From Salinimicrobium sediminis (GTDB lineage Bacteria > Bacteroidota > Bacteroidia > Flavobacteriales > Flavobacteriaceae), in contig NZ_OCMF01000006.1 in assembly GCF_900215295.1 (NCBI RefSeq), positions 47,597-111,596 of the forward strand: 64,000 nucleotides of DNA, given 5' to 3'. The stretch's first letter is position 1, and each line of letters opens with the position of its first letter. The translations under genes and the position numbers were made by a program. Positions 52,174-61,585 of this stretch are shown one piece after another. Under the pieces are notes generated by a model. It was given only the letters and a program-made list of their open reading frames with translations. It had not been told where the DNA came from and did not search any database.

Positions 52174-52830
52174 ATGAAAATTAACAACCTTTTATTATTA
52201 GCAATTCTATTTAGCCTTTTTACCTCTACTCACGCCCAAAATTCAAATCCTGAAATCGGAATTAAAGCAGGAGCAAACTATTCTAAATTCACTCCCGACT
52301 TTAGCCTTGACGGAAGAGTTTATGCCGAATACCAAAGAAAACCCGGCTTTTACCTGGGAGGATTCTTCAGCAAATCGCTTTCAGAAAAATTATACTTTCA
52401 ACCGGAATTGCACTTCGCCCTGCACCGAACTAATTTTGTTGCAAATGGAGTCGAAATAAGAACAAATGATCCTAACGCAGGAAGTACTGTGCTTGACGTT
52501 GAAACCAGGATTACAGAATCAATTATTGCGCTTCCTTTGATCCTGAGATATTACTTCACCGATTCTTTCTTTGTGGATGCGGGCCCCCGGGTTGGCTTCA
52601 TTATCGACAGAAATGAGAAGGTTGAGAATGACCCTTTTGAAGAGCCCGGTGATCCCCGGACTGCCCCAAACTATGATTTTGACAATTTTGATCTCAGTCT
52701 TAGTCTTGGCTCCGGCTATAAGCTATCGGAAGATATTATCATCAATGCCCGCTACTTTTTTGGAATACTTGAAAGAGATAACAGCATAAAATCTTCTGTA
52801 TTTACACTTGGGCTGGAGTATAAATTGTAA
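52174..52830 (+). CDS. Outer-membrane beta-barrel protein (OMP_b-brl_2 type)
   Basis: This 218-residue protein has a signal peptide (NNLLLLAILFSLFTSTHAQ), then a porin-family barrel of PF13568 type: EIGIKAGANYSKFTPDF at the start, LYFQPELHFALHR and PLILRYYFTDSFFVDAGPRVGF in the middle, and INARYFFGILERDNSIK, then FTLGLEYKL, at the end. The ends and strands match this common flavobacterial family. The start follows the hydrolase gene by 41 bp, so a joint transcript is possible. Function is unknown. Confidence 0.85.
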   Translation: MKINNLLLLAILFSLFTSTHAQNSNPEIGIKAGANYSKFTPDFSLDGRVYAEYQRKPGFYLGGFFSKSLSEKLYFQPELHFALHRTNFVANGVEIRTNDPNAGSTVLDVETRITESIIALPLILRYYFTDSFFVDAGPRVGFIIDRNEKVENDPFEEPGDPRTAPNYDFDNFDLSLSLGSGYKLSEDIIINARYFFGILERDNSIKSSVFTLGLEYKL

Positions 52831-53164
52831 CATTTCCACTAACCGGTATATAACCGTGGATTTTTTTTAAAAGCTTGATGTTCATCAGCTGAAGCAAACA
52901 ACTTTTTATTTACTTTTCAGCAATGTTTAGAGGCTAACATGAACAGCATCAGACAAGGAAAAGGCTTTGAGACCAGAGCCTACACCCTGGAGCCCGACAT
53001 TCCTTTCTGAAATGTCTTTTTTTGACACCTTTTTTCAGGTACAAATTGCTGATTCCCTTTAAGCAGATACACTCGTTAAAATTTGGAATTACTATACAAT
53101 CAAAATTTAGTATCTTCAGCTGCTACTACGTCTTCCCTACCGGCGCAGCGACAAATCCCCCCGT
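52831..53164. other. Gap before the large macroglobulin gene with one palindrome copy
   Basis: This 334-bp gap carries a copy of the dispersed palindrome at 53001-53035 (CTTTCTGAAATGTCTTTTTT). No gene is seen. It should hold the promoter for the 2148-residue gene. Confidence 0.4.
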
Positions 53165-56100
53165 ATGAAAAATGTATTTTTATCGGCTGCCTTGTTATGT
53201 TCGGCCGTGGCCTTTTCCCAGTATTCCTCCCGGTGGCAACAAGTTGATTCCCTTGAACTGCAGGGAAGAGTGGCTTCCGCCGCCGAAATCGTGTCTGACA
53301 TTTTAAAAACTGCCAGCAAGCAGAAGGATTATGAGCAGCTTATTAAAGCAAAGATCTTCCAATACAAGTTTTACCAGGTCAACCATGAAAACTCAGATCA
53401 ATTTATTCTGAAGGACCTTAACCAGACGATCGGCCAGCTTCCCGTCCCCTTCAAAAATGTACTTCAAAGCTATAAAGGCCGTTTTTTACAGCAGTATTAC
53501 AATCAGCACCGGTGGAAGATCAGAAAGCGAAAAGAGATCGATAATCCCGATCCTGCTGACATAGCCACCTGGGCGGAAGCCACTTTGCAGGACAGCATTA
53601 TGAGCAGCTACGAACGCTCCCTTCACAACCCTGAAATGCTGATCGCCACCCCTGTAGGCGATCTTGCTGAAATACTTATTCCGGAACCTTTGAACCGAAA
53701 GTACAAGCCTACCCTGTACGACCTGCTGGCTTTTGAAGCCCTGGATTATTTTCAGAATTCCTCCAACTTTCCGGCAGTACGACCCGAAGATGAATATGCC
53801 TTCACCACATCAGATCTTTATGGTGCTACTGAAGAATTTCAGCAATTAAAATTTCCGCAGGCGGCGCAGCATACTTCCGAAGTATATGTACTAAAGATCT
53901 ATCAGCAGCTGGAAAAGCTGCATTCCGCAGAAAAAGATCCTACCGCGCTGGTCTATGCGCAGCTGCAAAGGCTGGAATATGTGAATTCCAAATTCCGCGG
54001 GAGTGAAAAATGGGAAAAATACTTGGAGGCTCTCAACAGGCTTTCTCAAAAATACGAGAATAGCCCGGCTGCACCACTTTTGCTGTACACCTATGCCCAC
54101 TCTTATTATGAAAGAGCGGGAGAAACCGGGGAAGACGGTAAATTGTTGCACCCCGATTTTAACCGCAAAGCTGTGGACCTGGCGCAAAAAGTGGTTGATA
54201 ATTATCCCAATACCGAAATGGAGCAAAGGGCTTTCTCCCTTATCAGTGCCATCAAATCTGTACAACTCGACGTGCGCATTCCCGAAACTCTCCTGCCCAA
54301 CAATGCTGGCAGAATGCTGCTTTCCTATAAGAGCATAGACTCGGTGCACCTGAAGATCTTTAAAGTACCGGCTACCTTTCCGGACCAGACACAATGGTAC
54401 GGGCGGCAGGACGAAATTAAAGCCTTTACAGAAGAACATACTTCTTTTTTCAGCAAGACCATCACTCTTCCCGGTGCCGGAGATTATAATCCTCACTCCA
54501 CCGAAGCTCTTATTCCGCCGCTGGAACGGGGAACTTATATGATCCATATTTCAGGAGAGAACAGCTTCGGGAAAAAAGGCTACAGTTTCGGCTTTTTGAG
54601 AGCTACAGATCTCAGCCTCTCCCAGACATCTTTTGATGACGCCTTTCTCTACCGTGTCCTGAACCGCACTACAGGTCTTCCTGAAAACAACGTGCAACTC
54701 ACCTGGATGTATAAGGGAAACCCGGTGAGGGAAAAGGAGACCGATCAAAAAGGAGAGGTACTGGTTAATAAACCGCGCAATTACGGCAATATTGATTATG
54801 TAATTGCAGCAAAAGGCAGGGACACTCTTATCTCCCGCTATTGGGAAGGCTACTATGGTTATTCGGAAGACAAAGAAGAACAGTTTGGTGTGAAGACGCT
54901 GCTTTACCTGGATCGCGCCATCTACCGCCCCGGTCAAAAAGTGCATTTTAAAGGGGTATTGCTGAGCCATCAAAACGGAAAAACCAGTACTGTTCCCAAC
55001 GAATTTGTGGTGGTATATGTTGACGACCCCAACAATGAGGAGGTTGCAAATTTCAGGCTTAAAACGAATAAGTACGGTTCTTTTCACGGGGAATTCCTAC
55101 TGCCCAAAAATGGAATTACCGGGAGCTTTAGCATCTATACAGAGGAAGACACAGAGTCTGAGACTTCCTTTTGGGAGAAGGTGTGGGACAAAGATGCCTA
55201 CCATTATGACGAGCTGTATTTCAACGTGGAAGAATATAAGCGGCCATCTTTTGAGGTCTCTCTTGACAGCATTAAAAAGAGCTACAGCTTTGGGGACAGT
55301 ATAAAAGTAAACGGTATCGCAAAAGCTTTTATGGGTTCGCCTGTAAGCAATGCCCGTGTGATCTATACCGTAAAGCAGCGGGAAATGGTGTACCGCTGGT
55401 GGTATTATGACGGTGGTGAATTTTCTACTGTAAAGACTGACACTTTACTCACCGATGAAAAAGGGAATTTTACGCTTAGCTTTCCTGCGGAAATGCGGGG
55501 AACAGATGCTCATAAACCCGAACTTATTTATGAATACAGCATAAATGCCACAGTGACGGATATTTCGGGGGAAACCCGGGAAGGCAGCACCATTCTGAAA
55601 ATTGGAAAAAAGAACCTGTTGCTCAAGCTGGATCTGCCTGAAACTATTAGCCGCCGGGATACGCTCCGCCCTCAAATCCTGGCCACCAATTTAAATGACA
55701 CGCCTGTTCCGGTCACCGGAAGCCTGAAGATCTATAAGCTGCGCGGCCCCGACAGGTTGCTGCGGGACAGACTTTGGCCGGCTCCCGAGATACAGACGAT
55801 TCCCAAAGAAGAGTTTATTAAACTTTTCCCCGAGGAGCCTTACGAAGATGTACCCGATCCGGAAAACTGGCCGCTGGCAGAACTGTTTTTTGAAGCCAAG
55901 TGGGATACCGACGGTAGCTACGAACCCGAGATTCCAATTACCTCCGACTGGAAAACCGGAAAATATGTGACCATTATAGAAGCAGAAAGTGGTGACAATA
56001 CCACTACCGCGAAAAAGTTATTTGATGTTAATGATCCTGCCGATCCTTCCCTGCCGGACAATCAGAGGTTCGCCGCTTCCATGATCAACCGGGACCTGGA

Positions 56101-59100
56101 AAAAGAAAAAAAACTCAGACTCCTGCTGCAAACGAACTACGAAAATCTCAACTTGCATGTGGGAGTTTACGATCAATATGATAAGATATATTCGGAATAC
56201 GTACAGGTTAAGGGTAGCAAACTCCTGGAAATTCCGCTGAAGAAAAACGGTTCCAAAGAACTTGAGGTACAGATCACCGGAGTAAAGAACAATTCTGCTT
56301 TCAATGAAACTTTCCGTGTGAAGCTGCCAAAGACAGAGCATTTTTTACAAATAACCACAGAAACCTTCCGCAGCAAAATTTCCCCGGGTGTCGAAGAAAC
56401 CTGGAGCTTCCAGATAAAAGATGCTGAGCAGCAAATTCCCGACGCCGAAGTATTGGCTTCCATGTATGATATGTCCCTGGACCAGTTCAAAACCGAAAAA
56501 TGGAATACAAACCCGGGATTTTATCAGCCTTATCTCTCTTTTCCTTCCTACAAACTGGATAACATGAGTGGTACTACAGGCTTATACAACAGATTTCCTT
56601 CTCCCTGGCATTACCGGCCCCGGGAGCGTAAATTTGACAGGCTGCATCTCTTCGGGTTTATTATGTCCAACCCCGACTCCTACTTATACCGCAGCTACCT
56701 TAGAAACAAAGAAGTGCGCCAGGGCAGCGGTACTCTTACGGGCAACACCCGCGGAAAAGTTACCGATGAAGCGGGACTTCCGCTGCCCGGGGTAAATGTG
56801 ATCATTGAAGGCACAAGCACCGGCACAACCACCGACTTCGATGGAATGTTCGCTTTGGATACAAGTCCCGGCGACATTCTGGTGTTCAGCTACCTTGGTT
56901 TTATGCCCGAAGAAGTGCTCGTAACCAAGAATCAGGAGGTCTATGTGAGTCTCACTGCAGATTCTTCTAACCTGGAAGAGGTGGTGGTTACAGGCTATGG
57001 CGAGGTACAGGAAGAGGCAGAAGATGCCGGCGTGAGACTACTGCAGGGTAAAGTAGCAGGCGTACAGGTAACATCGGCCAATACAATTAGAATTAGAGGG
57101 ACCTCGTCCACTACAGAAGGTGCAATGCTATATGTTGTAGATGGGAAAATTGTAACCGATTATGAAATTACGGGTGAAGACATACTATCGGTCAATATTT
57201 TGAAAGGAGCAGAAGCCACTGCCCTGTATGGCAGCCGTGCTGCCGGCGGAGTGGTGATCATTAATACCAAAAAGGCACTGGAGGACCTGCAAAATGTAGA
57301 AGCAAGAAAAGATCTTGATGAGACGGCTTTTTTCTATCCCGATCTGCGGCTGGGAAAAGATGGCAGGCTGGAATTCAGTTTCACTACCCCCGAAGCACTG
57401 ACCCAATGGAAACTGCGCCTGCTGGCCCACACTAATAACTGGACCACCGGCAGCTATGAAAATACTGTGCGTACCCAAAAGGAGCTCAGCGTAGTGCCTA
57501 ATCCCCCGCGCTTCCTGCGGGAAAATGATACTATCGTATTCAAATCGAAGATCTCCAATCTTACTCCGGAAGCAATGACCGGAACTGCACTGCTGGAGTT
57601 ATATGACGCTCTTACTATGGAGCCCATTGATGATCTCTTAGGAAATACCGAAAAGCTAAAAAACTTTAGTGTTTCGGAATCGGGCAATACAGTCCTTTCC
57701 TGGGAGCTTATTATTCCTGAAAGAGTGCAGGCGGTTACCTATCGTGTGCTTGCCAAAGCAGGAGACTTCTCCGACGGGGAAGAGAATTTCCTACCAGTAT
57801 TATCCAACAGGATGCTGGTGAAAGAAAGCCTGCCCTTCTTTGTGAGAGCAGGAGAAACGGAATCCTATATATTTAAGAACATGAAGGAGAATGATTCTCC
57901 AACGCTTCAAAATCACAAATACACGCTGGAATACAGTTCAAATCCTGCCTGGTATGCGCTTCAAAGTCTGCCGTATCTTATGGAATTCGAACACGAATGT
58001 TCAGAGCAGACCTTTGCCCGACTTTACGCCAACGCTGTTGCGGGTGAAATTGTGAATTCAAAACCGGTGATTAGAGAAGTTTTTGATGCATGGAAAAAGG
58101 ATTCCTCTTTGGTAAGTGATCTCGAAAAAAGGGAAGATCTTAAGGATTTTATTCTGGCCGAAACTCCCTGGGTTCGCGATGCAGCTTCCGAAACCGCTCA
58201 GAAACAGGTGATGGCTCAGCTGTTCGACAAAGAGAGACTGCGACAGGAGCAGCAGAATAACTTAAGAAAGCTGGCGCAAATGCAGCAATCCTCAGGCGGG
58301 TGGCCCTGGTTTCCGGGTGGGAGGACCAATACCTTCATCACCCGTCATATTGTTGCCGGCCTGGCACATCTTGAAAAACTGGGAGTAGAACTGGAGGTTT
58401 CTGAAATGACAAAATCTGCAGTCGCTTACCTGGATAGGGATATACTAACAAGAGAAAAGGAAAGCTACCAGAAAGAAAATTTTTACCACAGCAATTACCT
58501 GCTGCACTATCTCTATGCCCGCACCTATTATCTGGAAAAGTTTCCACCTTCAGAAGAAATAGAGCAGCTTATGAAAAAAGCTCTTGCCGCTAATAAAAAG
58601 GACTGGCTGGAAAAAGATTTGTACAACAAAGGTATGCTCATGCTTATCCTTGACAGGACCGGAGGTACTGAATTTGCCCAAAAAATTGGTCTTTCTTTAA
58701 AAGAAAAGGCGGTAAAGTCTGAAGATTACGGAATGTACTGGAAGGAAAATGTGTCGGGCTGGTTCTGGTACCGTGCTCCTGTGGAAACTCAGGCGCTGCT
58801 CATTGAAGCCTTTACAGAATTGGGAGAAACGGAAGCTGTAGAAGAAATGAAGATATGGCTGCTACAGAACAAACGCACCAATCACTGGCCCACTACCAAA
58901 GCCACAACCGAAGCTTCTTATGCGCTGCTCATGCAGGGAGAGGACTGGTTGCAAACAGAAGATCAAACCGTGCTAAAGCTGGGGGAAAAACCTATAGCAG
59001 ATGCTAAACTTGCAGAAACTAAAAAAGAGGCGGGAACAGGTTATCGCAAAGTGGTTTGGAAAGCCGAAGAGATCACTGAGGATTTTAGTCGCATCACAGT

Positions 59101-59611
59101 GGAAAATAATAATGCTACTGCAGGTTATGGCGGAGCTTACTTGCAGTACTTCGAAAACCTGGACAAGATAAAAGATCACGGCACGAGTCCGCTCAATGTA
59201 GAAAAAGAACTTTATCTGAATATCTCCGGCAATGACGGTACTACCTTAAAACAGATCACCACCGAGACTATATTGGAGCTGGGGGATCTGGTGACGGTAA
59301 GACTGGTTGTGCGATCTACGGCCGACATGGATTTCATTCATCTGAAGGACATGCGCGCCAGCGGATTTGAACCCGTCAATGTGCTGAGTGAATACAAATA
59401 TCAGGACGGCACCGCCTACTACGAAAGCACCCGCGACGCCGCGACCCATTTTTTCTTTGATGACCTGCGGAAGGGAACCTATGTGCTGGAGTATACAGTA
59501 AGAGCAAACAACGCAGGAAAATTCTCAAACGGGATCACTTCTATTGAGAGCATGTATGCACCTGAATTTTCAAGTCATACCAAAGGGATTAGAGTGGAAA
59601 TTAAGCAATGA
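53165..59611 (+). CDS. Alpha-2-macroglobulin-family protein with embedded SusC-type regulatory domain and TonB plug
   Basis: This 2148-residue protein has a signal peptide (NVFLSAALLCSAVAFSQ), an N-terminal TPR-like or helical region, and macroglobulin beta domains from about residue 370, including TLLYLDRAIYRPGQKVHFKG (the MG2-type motif) and FYVEEYKRPSFEVS-type repeats. Near residue 1190 lies a CarboxypepD_reg-like domain (GKVTDEAGLPLPGVNVIIEG), then a SusC-like linker and TonB plug (LEEVVVTGYG, IRIRGTSS, LYVVDGK, ILKGAEATALYGSRAAGGVV, to about 1380). The A2M domain follows (LRLGKDGRLEFSFTTPEALT), and the thioester motif C1612-S-E-Q1615 is intact. The insert occupies the bait-region position. 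It should act as an extracytoplasmic protease trap or surface defence protein. Confidence 0.9.
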   Translation: MKNVFLSAALLCSAVAFSQYSSRWQQVDSLELQGRVASAAEIVSDILKTASKQKDYEQLIKAKIFQYKFYQVNHENSDQFILKDLNQTIGQLPVPFKNVLQSYKGRFLQQYYNQHRWKIRKRKEIDNPDPADIATWAEATLQDSIMSSYERSLHNPEMLIATPVGDLAEILIPEPLNRKYKPTLYDLLAFEALDYFQNSSNFPAVRPEDEYAFTTSDLYGATEEFQQLKFPQAAQHTSEVYVLKIYQQLEKLHSAEKDPTALVYAQLQRLEYVNSKFRGSEKWEKYLEALNRLSQKYENSPAAPLLLYTYAHSYYERAGETGEDGKLLHPDFNRKAVDLAQKVVDNYPNTEMEQRAFSLISAIKSVQLDVRIPETLLPNNAGRMLLSYKSIDSVHLKIFKVPATFPDQTQWYGRQDEIKAFTEEHTSFFSKTITLPGAGDYNPHSTEALIPPLERGTYMIHISGENSFGKKGYSFGFLRATDLSLSQTSFDDAFLYRVLNRTTGLPENNVQLTWMYKGNPVREKETDQKGEVLVNKPRNYGNIDYVIAAKGRDTLISRYWEGYYGYSEDKEEQFGVKTLLYLDRAIYRPGQKVHFKGVLLSHQNGKTSTVPNEFVVVYVDDPNNEEVANFRLKTNKYGSFHGEFLLPKNGITGSFSIYTEEDTESETSFWEKVWDKDAYHYDELYFNVEEYKRPSFEVSLDSIKKSYSFGDSIKVNGIAKAFMGSPVSNARVIYTVKQREMVYRWWYYDGGEFSTVKTDTLLTDEKGNFTLSFPAEMRGTDAHKPELIYEYSINATVTDISGETREGSTILKIGKKNLLLKLDLPETISRRDTLRPQILATNLNDTPVPVTGSLKIYKLRGPDRLLRDRLWPAPEIQTIPKEEFIKLFPEEPYEDVPDPENWPLAELFFEAKWDTDGSYEPEIPITSDWKTGKYVTIIEAESGDNTTTAKKLFDVNDPADPSLPDNQRFAASMINRDLEKEKKLRLLLQTNYENLNLHVGVYDQYDKIYSEYVQVKGSKLLEIPLKKNGSKELEVQITGVKNNSAFNETFRVKLPKTEHFLQITTETFRSKISPGVEETWSFQIKDAEQQIPDAEVLASMYDMSLDQFKTEKWNTNPGFYQPYLSFPSYKLDNMSGTTGLYNRFPSPWHYRPRERKFDRLHLFGFIMSNPDSYLYRSYLRNKEVRQGSGTLTGNTRGKVTDEAGLPLPGVNVIIEGTSTGTTTDFDGMFALDTSPGDILVFSYLGFMPEEVLVTKNQEVYVSLTADSSNLEEVVVTGYGEVQEEAEDAGVRLLQGKVAGVQVTSANTIRIRGTSSTTEGAMLYVVDGKIVTDYEITGEDILSVNILKGAEATALYGSRAAGGVVIINTKKALEDLQNVEARKDLDETAFFYPDLRLGKDGRLEFSFTTPEALTQWKLRLLAHTNNWTTGSYENTVRTQKELSVVPNPPRFLRENDTIVFKSKISNLTPEAMTGTALLELYDALTMEPIDDLLGNTEKLKNFSVSESGNTVLSWELIIPERVQAVTYRVLAKAGDFSDGEENFLPVLSNRMLVKESLPFFVRAGETESYIFKNMKENDSPTLQNHKYTLEYSSNPAWYALQSLPYLMEFEHECSEQTFARLYANAVAGEIVNSKPVIREVFDAWKKDSSLVSDLEKREDLKDFILAETPWVRDAASETAQKQVMAQLFDKERLRQEQQNNLRKLAQMQQSSGGWPWFPGGRTNTFITRHIVAGLAHLEKLGVELEVSEMTKSAVAYLDRDILTREKESYQKENFYHSNYLLHYLYARTYYLEKFPPSEEIEQLMKKALAANKKDWLEKDLYNKGMLMLILDRTGGTEFAQKIGLSLKEKAVKSEDYGMYWKENVSGWFWYRAPVETQALLIEAFTELGETEAVEEMKIWLLQNKRTNHWPTTKATTEASYALLMQGEDWLQTEDQTVLKLGEKPIADAKLAETKKEAGTGYRKVVWKAEEITEDFSRITVENNNATAGYGGAYLQYFENLDKIKDHGTSPLNVEKELYLNISGNDGTTLKQITTETILELGDLVTVRLVVRSTADMDFIHLKDMRASGFEPVNVLSEYKYQDGTAYYESTRDAATHFFFDDLRKGTYVLEYTVRANNAGKFSNGITSIESMYAPEFSSHTKGIRVEIKQ

Positions 59612-59618
59612 AATGAAT

Positions 59619-60110
59619 TCAGTTTCTAAAAAAATATCTCAACCCGATCTTTCCTTCCAGGATACCTGTTACTTCCAGATCGGGGCGGCTCTGATATTGA
59701 AAATGCCCCACCATTCCTATCCTGGGAAAGACCCACAAGATTCCGGTTAGCCGTCCAAGCCACCCAAAATAGGTGGAGGTTTTAGATTGATCAGCCTGCT
59801 TTTTCCAAATGTTGGAAACACTGCTTCCAATCCCCAATTCTATTTTGTTATCTTTTAAAAAGAAGTAGTCGCCTCCCAAAGCCAGTTTCTGGTAATTTGC
59901 TGCTTCAAATCTTCCGTAGAGTAAGTAAATGGCAAAATCATTATTAATGAACCCTGTTTCAATATCAAAATGAAGCCCCCGGTGATCCTGTTCAGTCCTG
60001 GGATTGTCAATGATCCCAAAAGCTTTATTAGGATCTATTGCGATCCCCGTATAGAACTGCCCAAAACAGCTATAGCTGCAGAAAAAGAAGAACAAAATTA
60101 ACCGGTACAT
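59619..60110 (-). CDS. Small outer-membrane beta-barrel-like protein
   Basis: This 163-residue protein has a signal peptide (RLILFFFFCSYSCFGQ) and amphipathic strands (FYTGIAIDPNKAFGII, GLHFDIETGFINNDFAIYLLY, LALGGDYFFLKDNKIELGIG, LEVTGILEGKIGLRYFF) ending near a phenylalanine. It is likely an eight-strand outer-membrane barrel. It meets the macroglobulin gene tail-to-tail, 7 bp away. No close family is recognised, and the function is unknown. Confidence 0.72.
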   Translation of the reverse strand: MYRLILFFFFCSYSCFGQFYTGIAIDPNKAFGIIDNPRTEQDHRGLHFDIETGFINNDFAIYLLYGRFEAANYQKLALGGDYFFLKDNKIELGIGSSVSNIWKKQADQSKTSTYFGWLGRLTGILWVFPRIGMVGHFQYQSRPDLEVTGILEGKIGLRYFFRN

Positions 60111-60275
60111 CTTTATAAACCTTAAATTCCTACCTGAATTTAGTGCTATTTGAAGGAAAAATTAAATCAATTGGGCAAAGCTTAACTTGCTGATTTGAAG
60201 CATACTTAAAAAAATTTGTACGGCGGCTGAAAAAACTGAGCTCTTGTGATTTTCAGGCAGTTAAATAAAAGATAT

Positions 60276-60554
60276 ATGAAACTAGAGGTGACCCATGTTC
60301 AGGGTGGCATGCGCGAATTTGAGAGAACCGGAATTTACCCGGAGTATCTCCTGTTTAACCTCCCCGGCACCAGGCAGAACTGGAAAGTGAGAATTAAGCA
60401 AACTCCACAGAACGGGTTTTTAAAGAGCAAGGGCAAGGTGCTTTATGAATACAGCTTCGATGAAAATTTTTATAAATTCAGAAAAGTGAAAAGCGATGGT
60501 TCTTTTTCTGAATGGTTGGTACCTGACAGCGTGAGTATTGAGATGAGGGATTAA
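60276..60554 (+). CDS. 92-aa protein, paralogue of 26680-26958 (copy 2)
   Basis: This 92-residue protein begins at the ATG at 60276 and aligns over its full length with the 26680-26958 protein: about two thirds of the residues match, with 21 of 22 identical from GGMREFERTGIY onward and a variable C-terminal half (KVLYEYSFDENFYKFRKVK here). The pair lies about 33 kb apart. There is no leader and no known family. A perfect 27-bp inverted repeat follows 20 bp after the stop. Confidence 0.65.
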   Translation: MKLEVTHVQGGMREFERTGIYPEYLLFNLPGTRQNWKVRIKQTPQNGFLKSKGKVLYEYSFDENFYKFRKVKSDGSFSEWLVPDSVSIEMRD

Positions 60555-60573
60555 TCTGCTTTTTGTCAAAAAT

Positions 60574-60602
60574 ACCTCACAGGTTTTAAAAACCTGTGAG
60601 GC
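60574..60602. repeat. Perfect 27-bp inverted repeat
   Basis: CCTCACAGGTTTT is followed by one A and its exact reverse complement. It lies after the 92-aa gene. There is no T-run right after it, so it is a dispersed-repeat-type hairpin rather than a clean terminator. Confidence 0.75.
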
Positions 60603-60620
60603 CTAATCTCCAATAAATTG

Positions 60621-60647
60621 ACCCTCTAAAAATGCCAGTCTTGACTA
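60621..60647. repeat. Dispersed palindrome before the methyltransferase gene
   Basis: CCCTCTAAAAATGCCAGTCTTGAC lies 8-34 bp before the ATG at 60655. It matches the left arm of the palindrome well and the right arm poorly. Confidence 0.5.
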
Positions 60648-60654
60648 TTATAGA

Positions 60655-61320
60655 ATGACAAAAAACAATAAAATAAAAACACCCTGGCCAACCAAGGATG
60701 CCATGGCGCAGATCTATAAAAACAATTTGTGGGGTGGCAATAAAATTGAATTTTACTCCGGTTTAGGCTCCCATCATCCTGAAACAGTAGATGAATATAT
60801 TAGGGTAGTTTCCGGTTTTTTAAAAGATCTTGAAATTCCACCAGTAGTCTGTGACCTGGGGTGCGGGGATTTTAATATTGGCAAGGGACTCGTGAAATAC
60901 ACCCTGAGGTACACCGCTGTAGACATAGTACCGGAGCTAATAGAGCATAATAAAAAACAATTCCAGGCAGATCATCTCGAATTTCATGTTTTAGATATTG
61001 CAACCGATGATCTACCCAAGGGAGATTGCGCAATCCTTAGGCAGGTGTTGCAACACCTATCGAATGAGGAAATAAAGAGGGTGGTAGAAAAGTTATACGA
61101 TTTCAAATATGTGATTCTCACCGAGCACTTACCGGAAGGGAATTTTGAACCCAATAAGGATATTATCTCCGGACAGGGAATCAGGTTAAAAAAACAAAGT
61201 GGTGTAGATCTTTTGTCATCACCGTTCAATCTAAAAATCAAAGAGAAAATACACTTGCTGTCTGTTCCGGCTCCCGAATTTAAAGGAGTTTTGGTGACAA
61301 CATTGTATAAGGTAAAATGA
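60655..61320 (+). CDS. Class I SAM-dependent methyltransferase
   Basis: This 221-residue protein has the SAM-binding motif I VVCDLGCGDFNIGKGL (about residue 65), motif II/post I (TAVDIVPELIEHNKKQF), an acidic LDIATDDLP stretch, and the LRQVLQHLSNEEI region typical of class I enzymes acting on small molecules or lipids. The N-terminus (PWPTKDAMAQIYKNNLWGG) is a common lead-in for one such group. The substrate is not known and it stands alone, after the 92-aa gene. The ATG at 60655 fits the motif spacing. Confidence 0.9.
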   Translation: MTKNNKIKTPWPTKDAMAQIYKNNLWGGNKIEFYSGLGSHHPETVDEYIRVVSGFLKDLEIPPVVCDLGCGDFNIGKGLVKYTLRYTAVDIVPELIEHNKKQFQADHLEFHVLDIATDDLPKGDCAILRQVLQHLSNEEIKRVVEKLYDFKYVILTEHLPEGNFEPNKDIISGQGIRLKKQSGVDLLSSPFNLKIKEKIHLLSVPAPEFKGVLVTTLYKVK

Positions 61321-61585
61321 TTAAGATATCTAAAAACCCAGGCAAGCAGGAAAATATGTTCAAAATTGAAGCTGTGCCCATTGACTTAATAGGCATCAGA
61401 ATCAGATCTAATTCCCTCACGAAGGAATAAAAATGCCACCTTTTTCTATCCATTTCCCAGTGCAATTAAAAATAATTAATGAACACATTTTTAATGTTAA
61501 TTAAATTAACATTATTCAAATTATTTGATATTTTTGAACAACAATAAAGGCATAGCCCCTACCTATCCCGCTCATATCTAAACAC

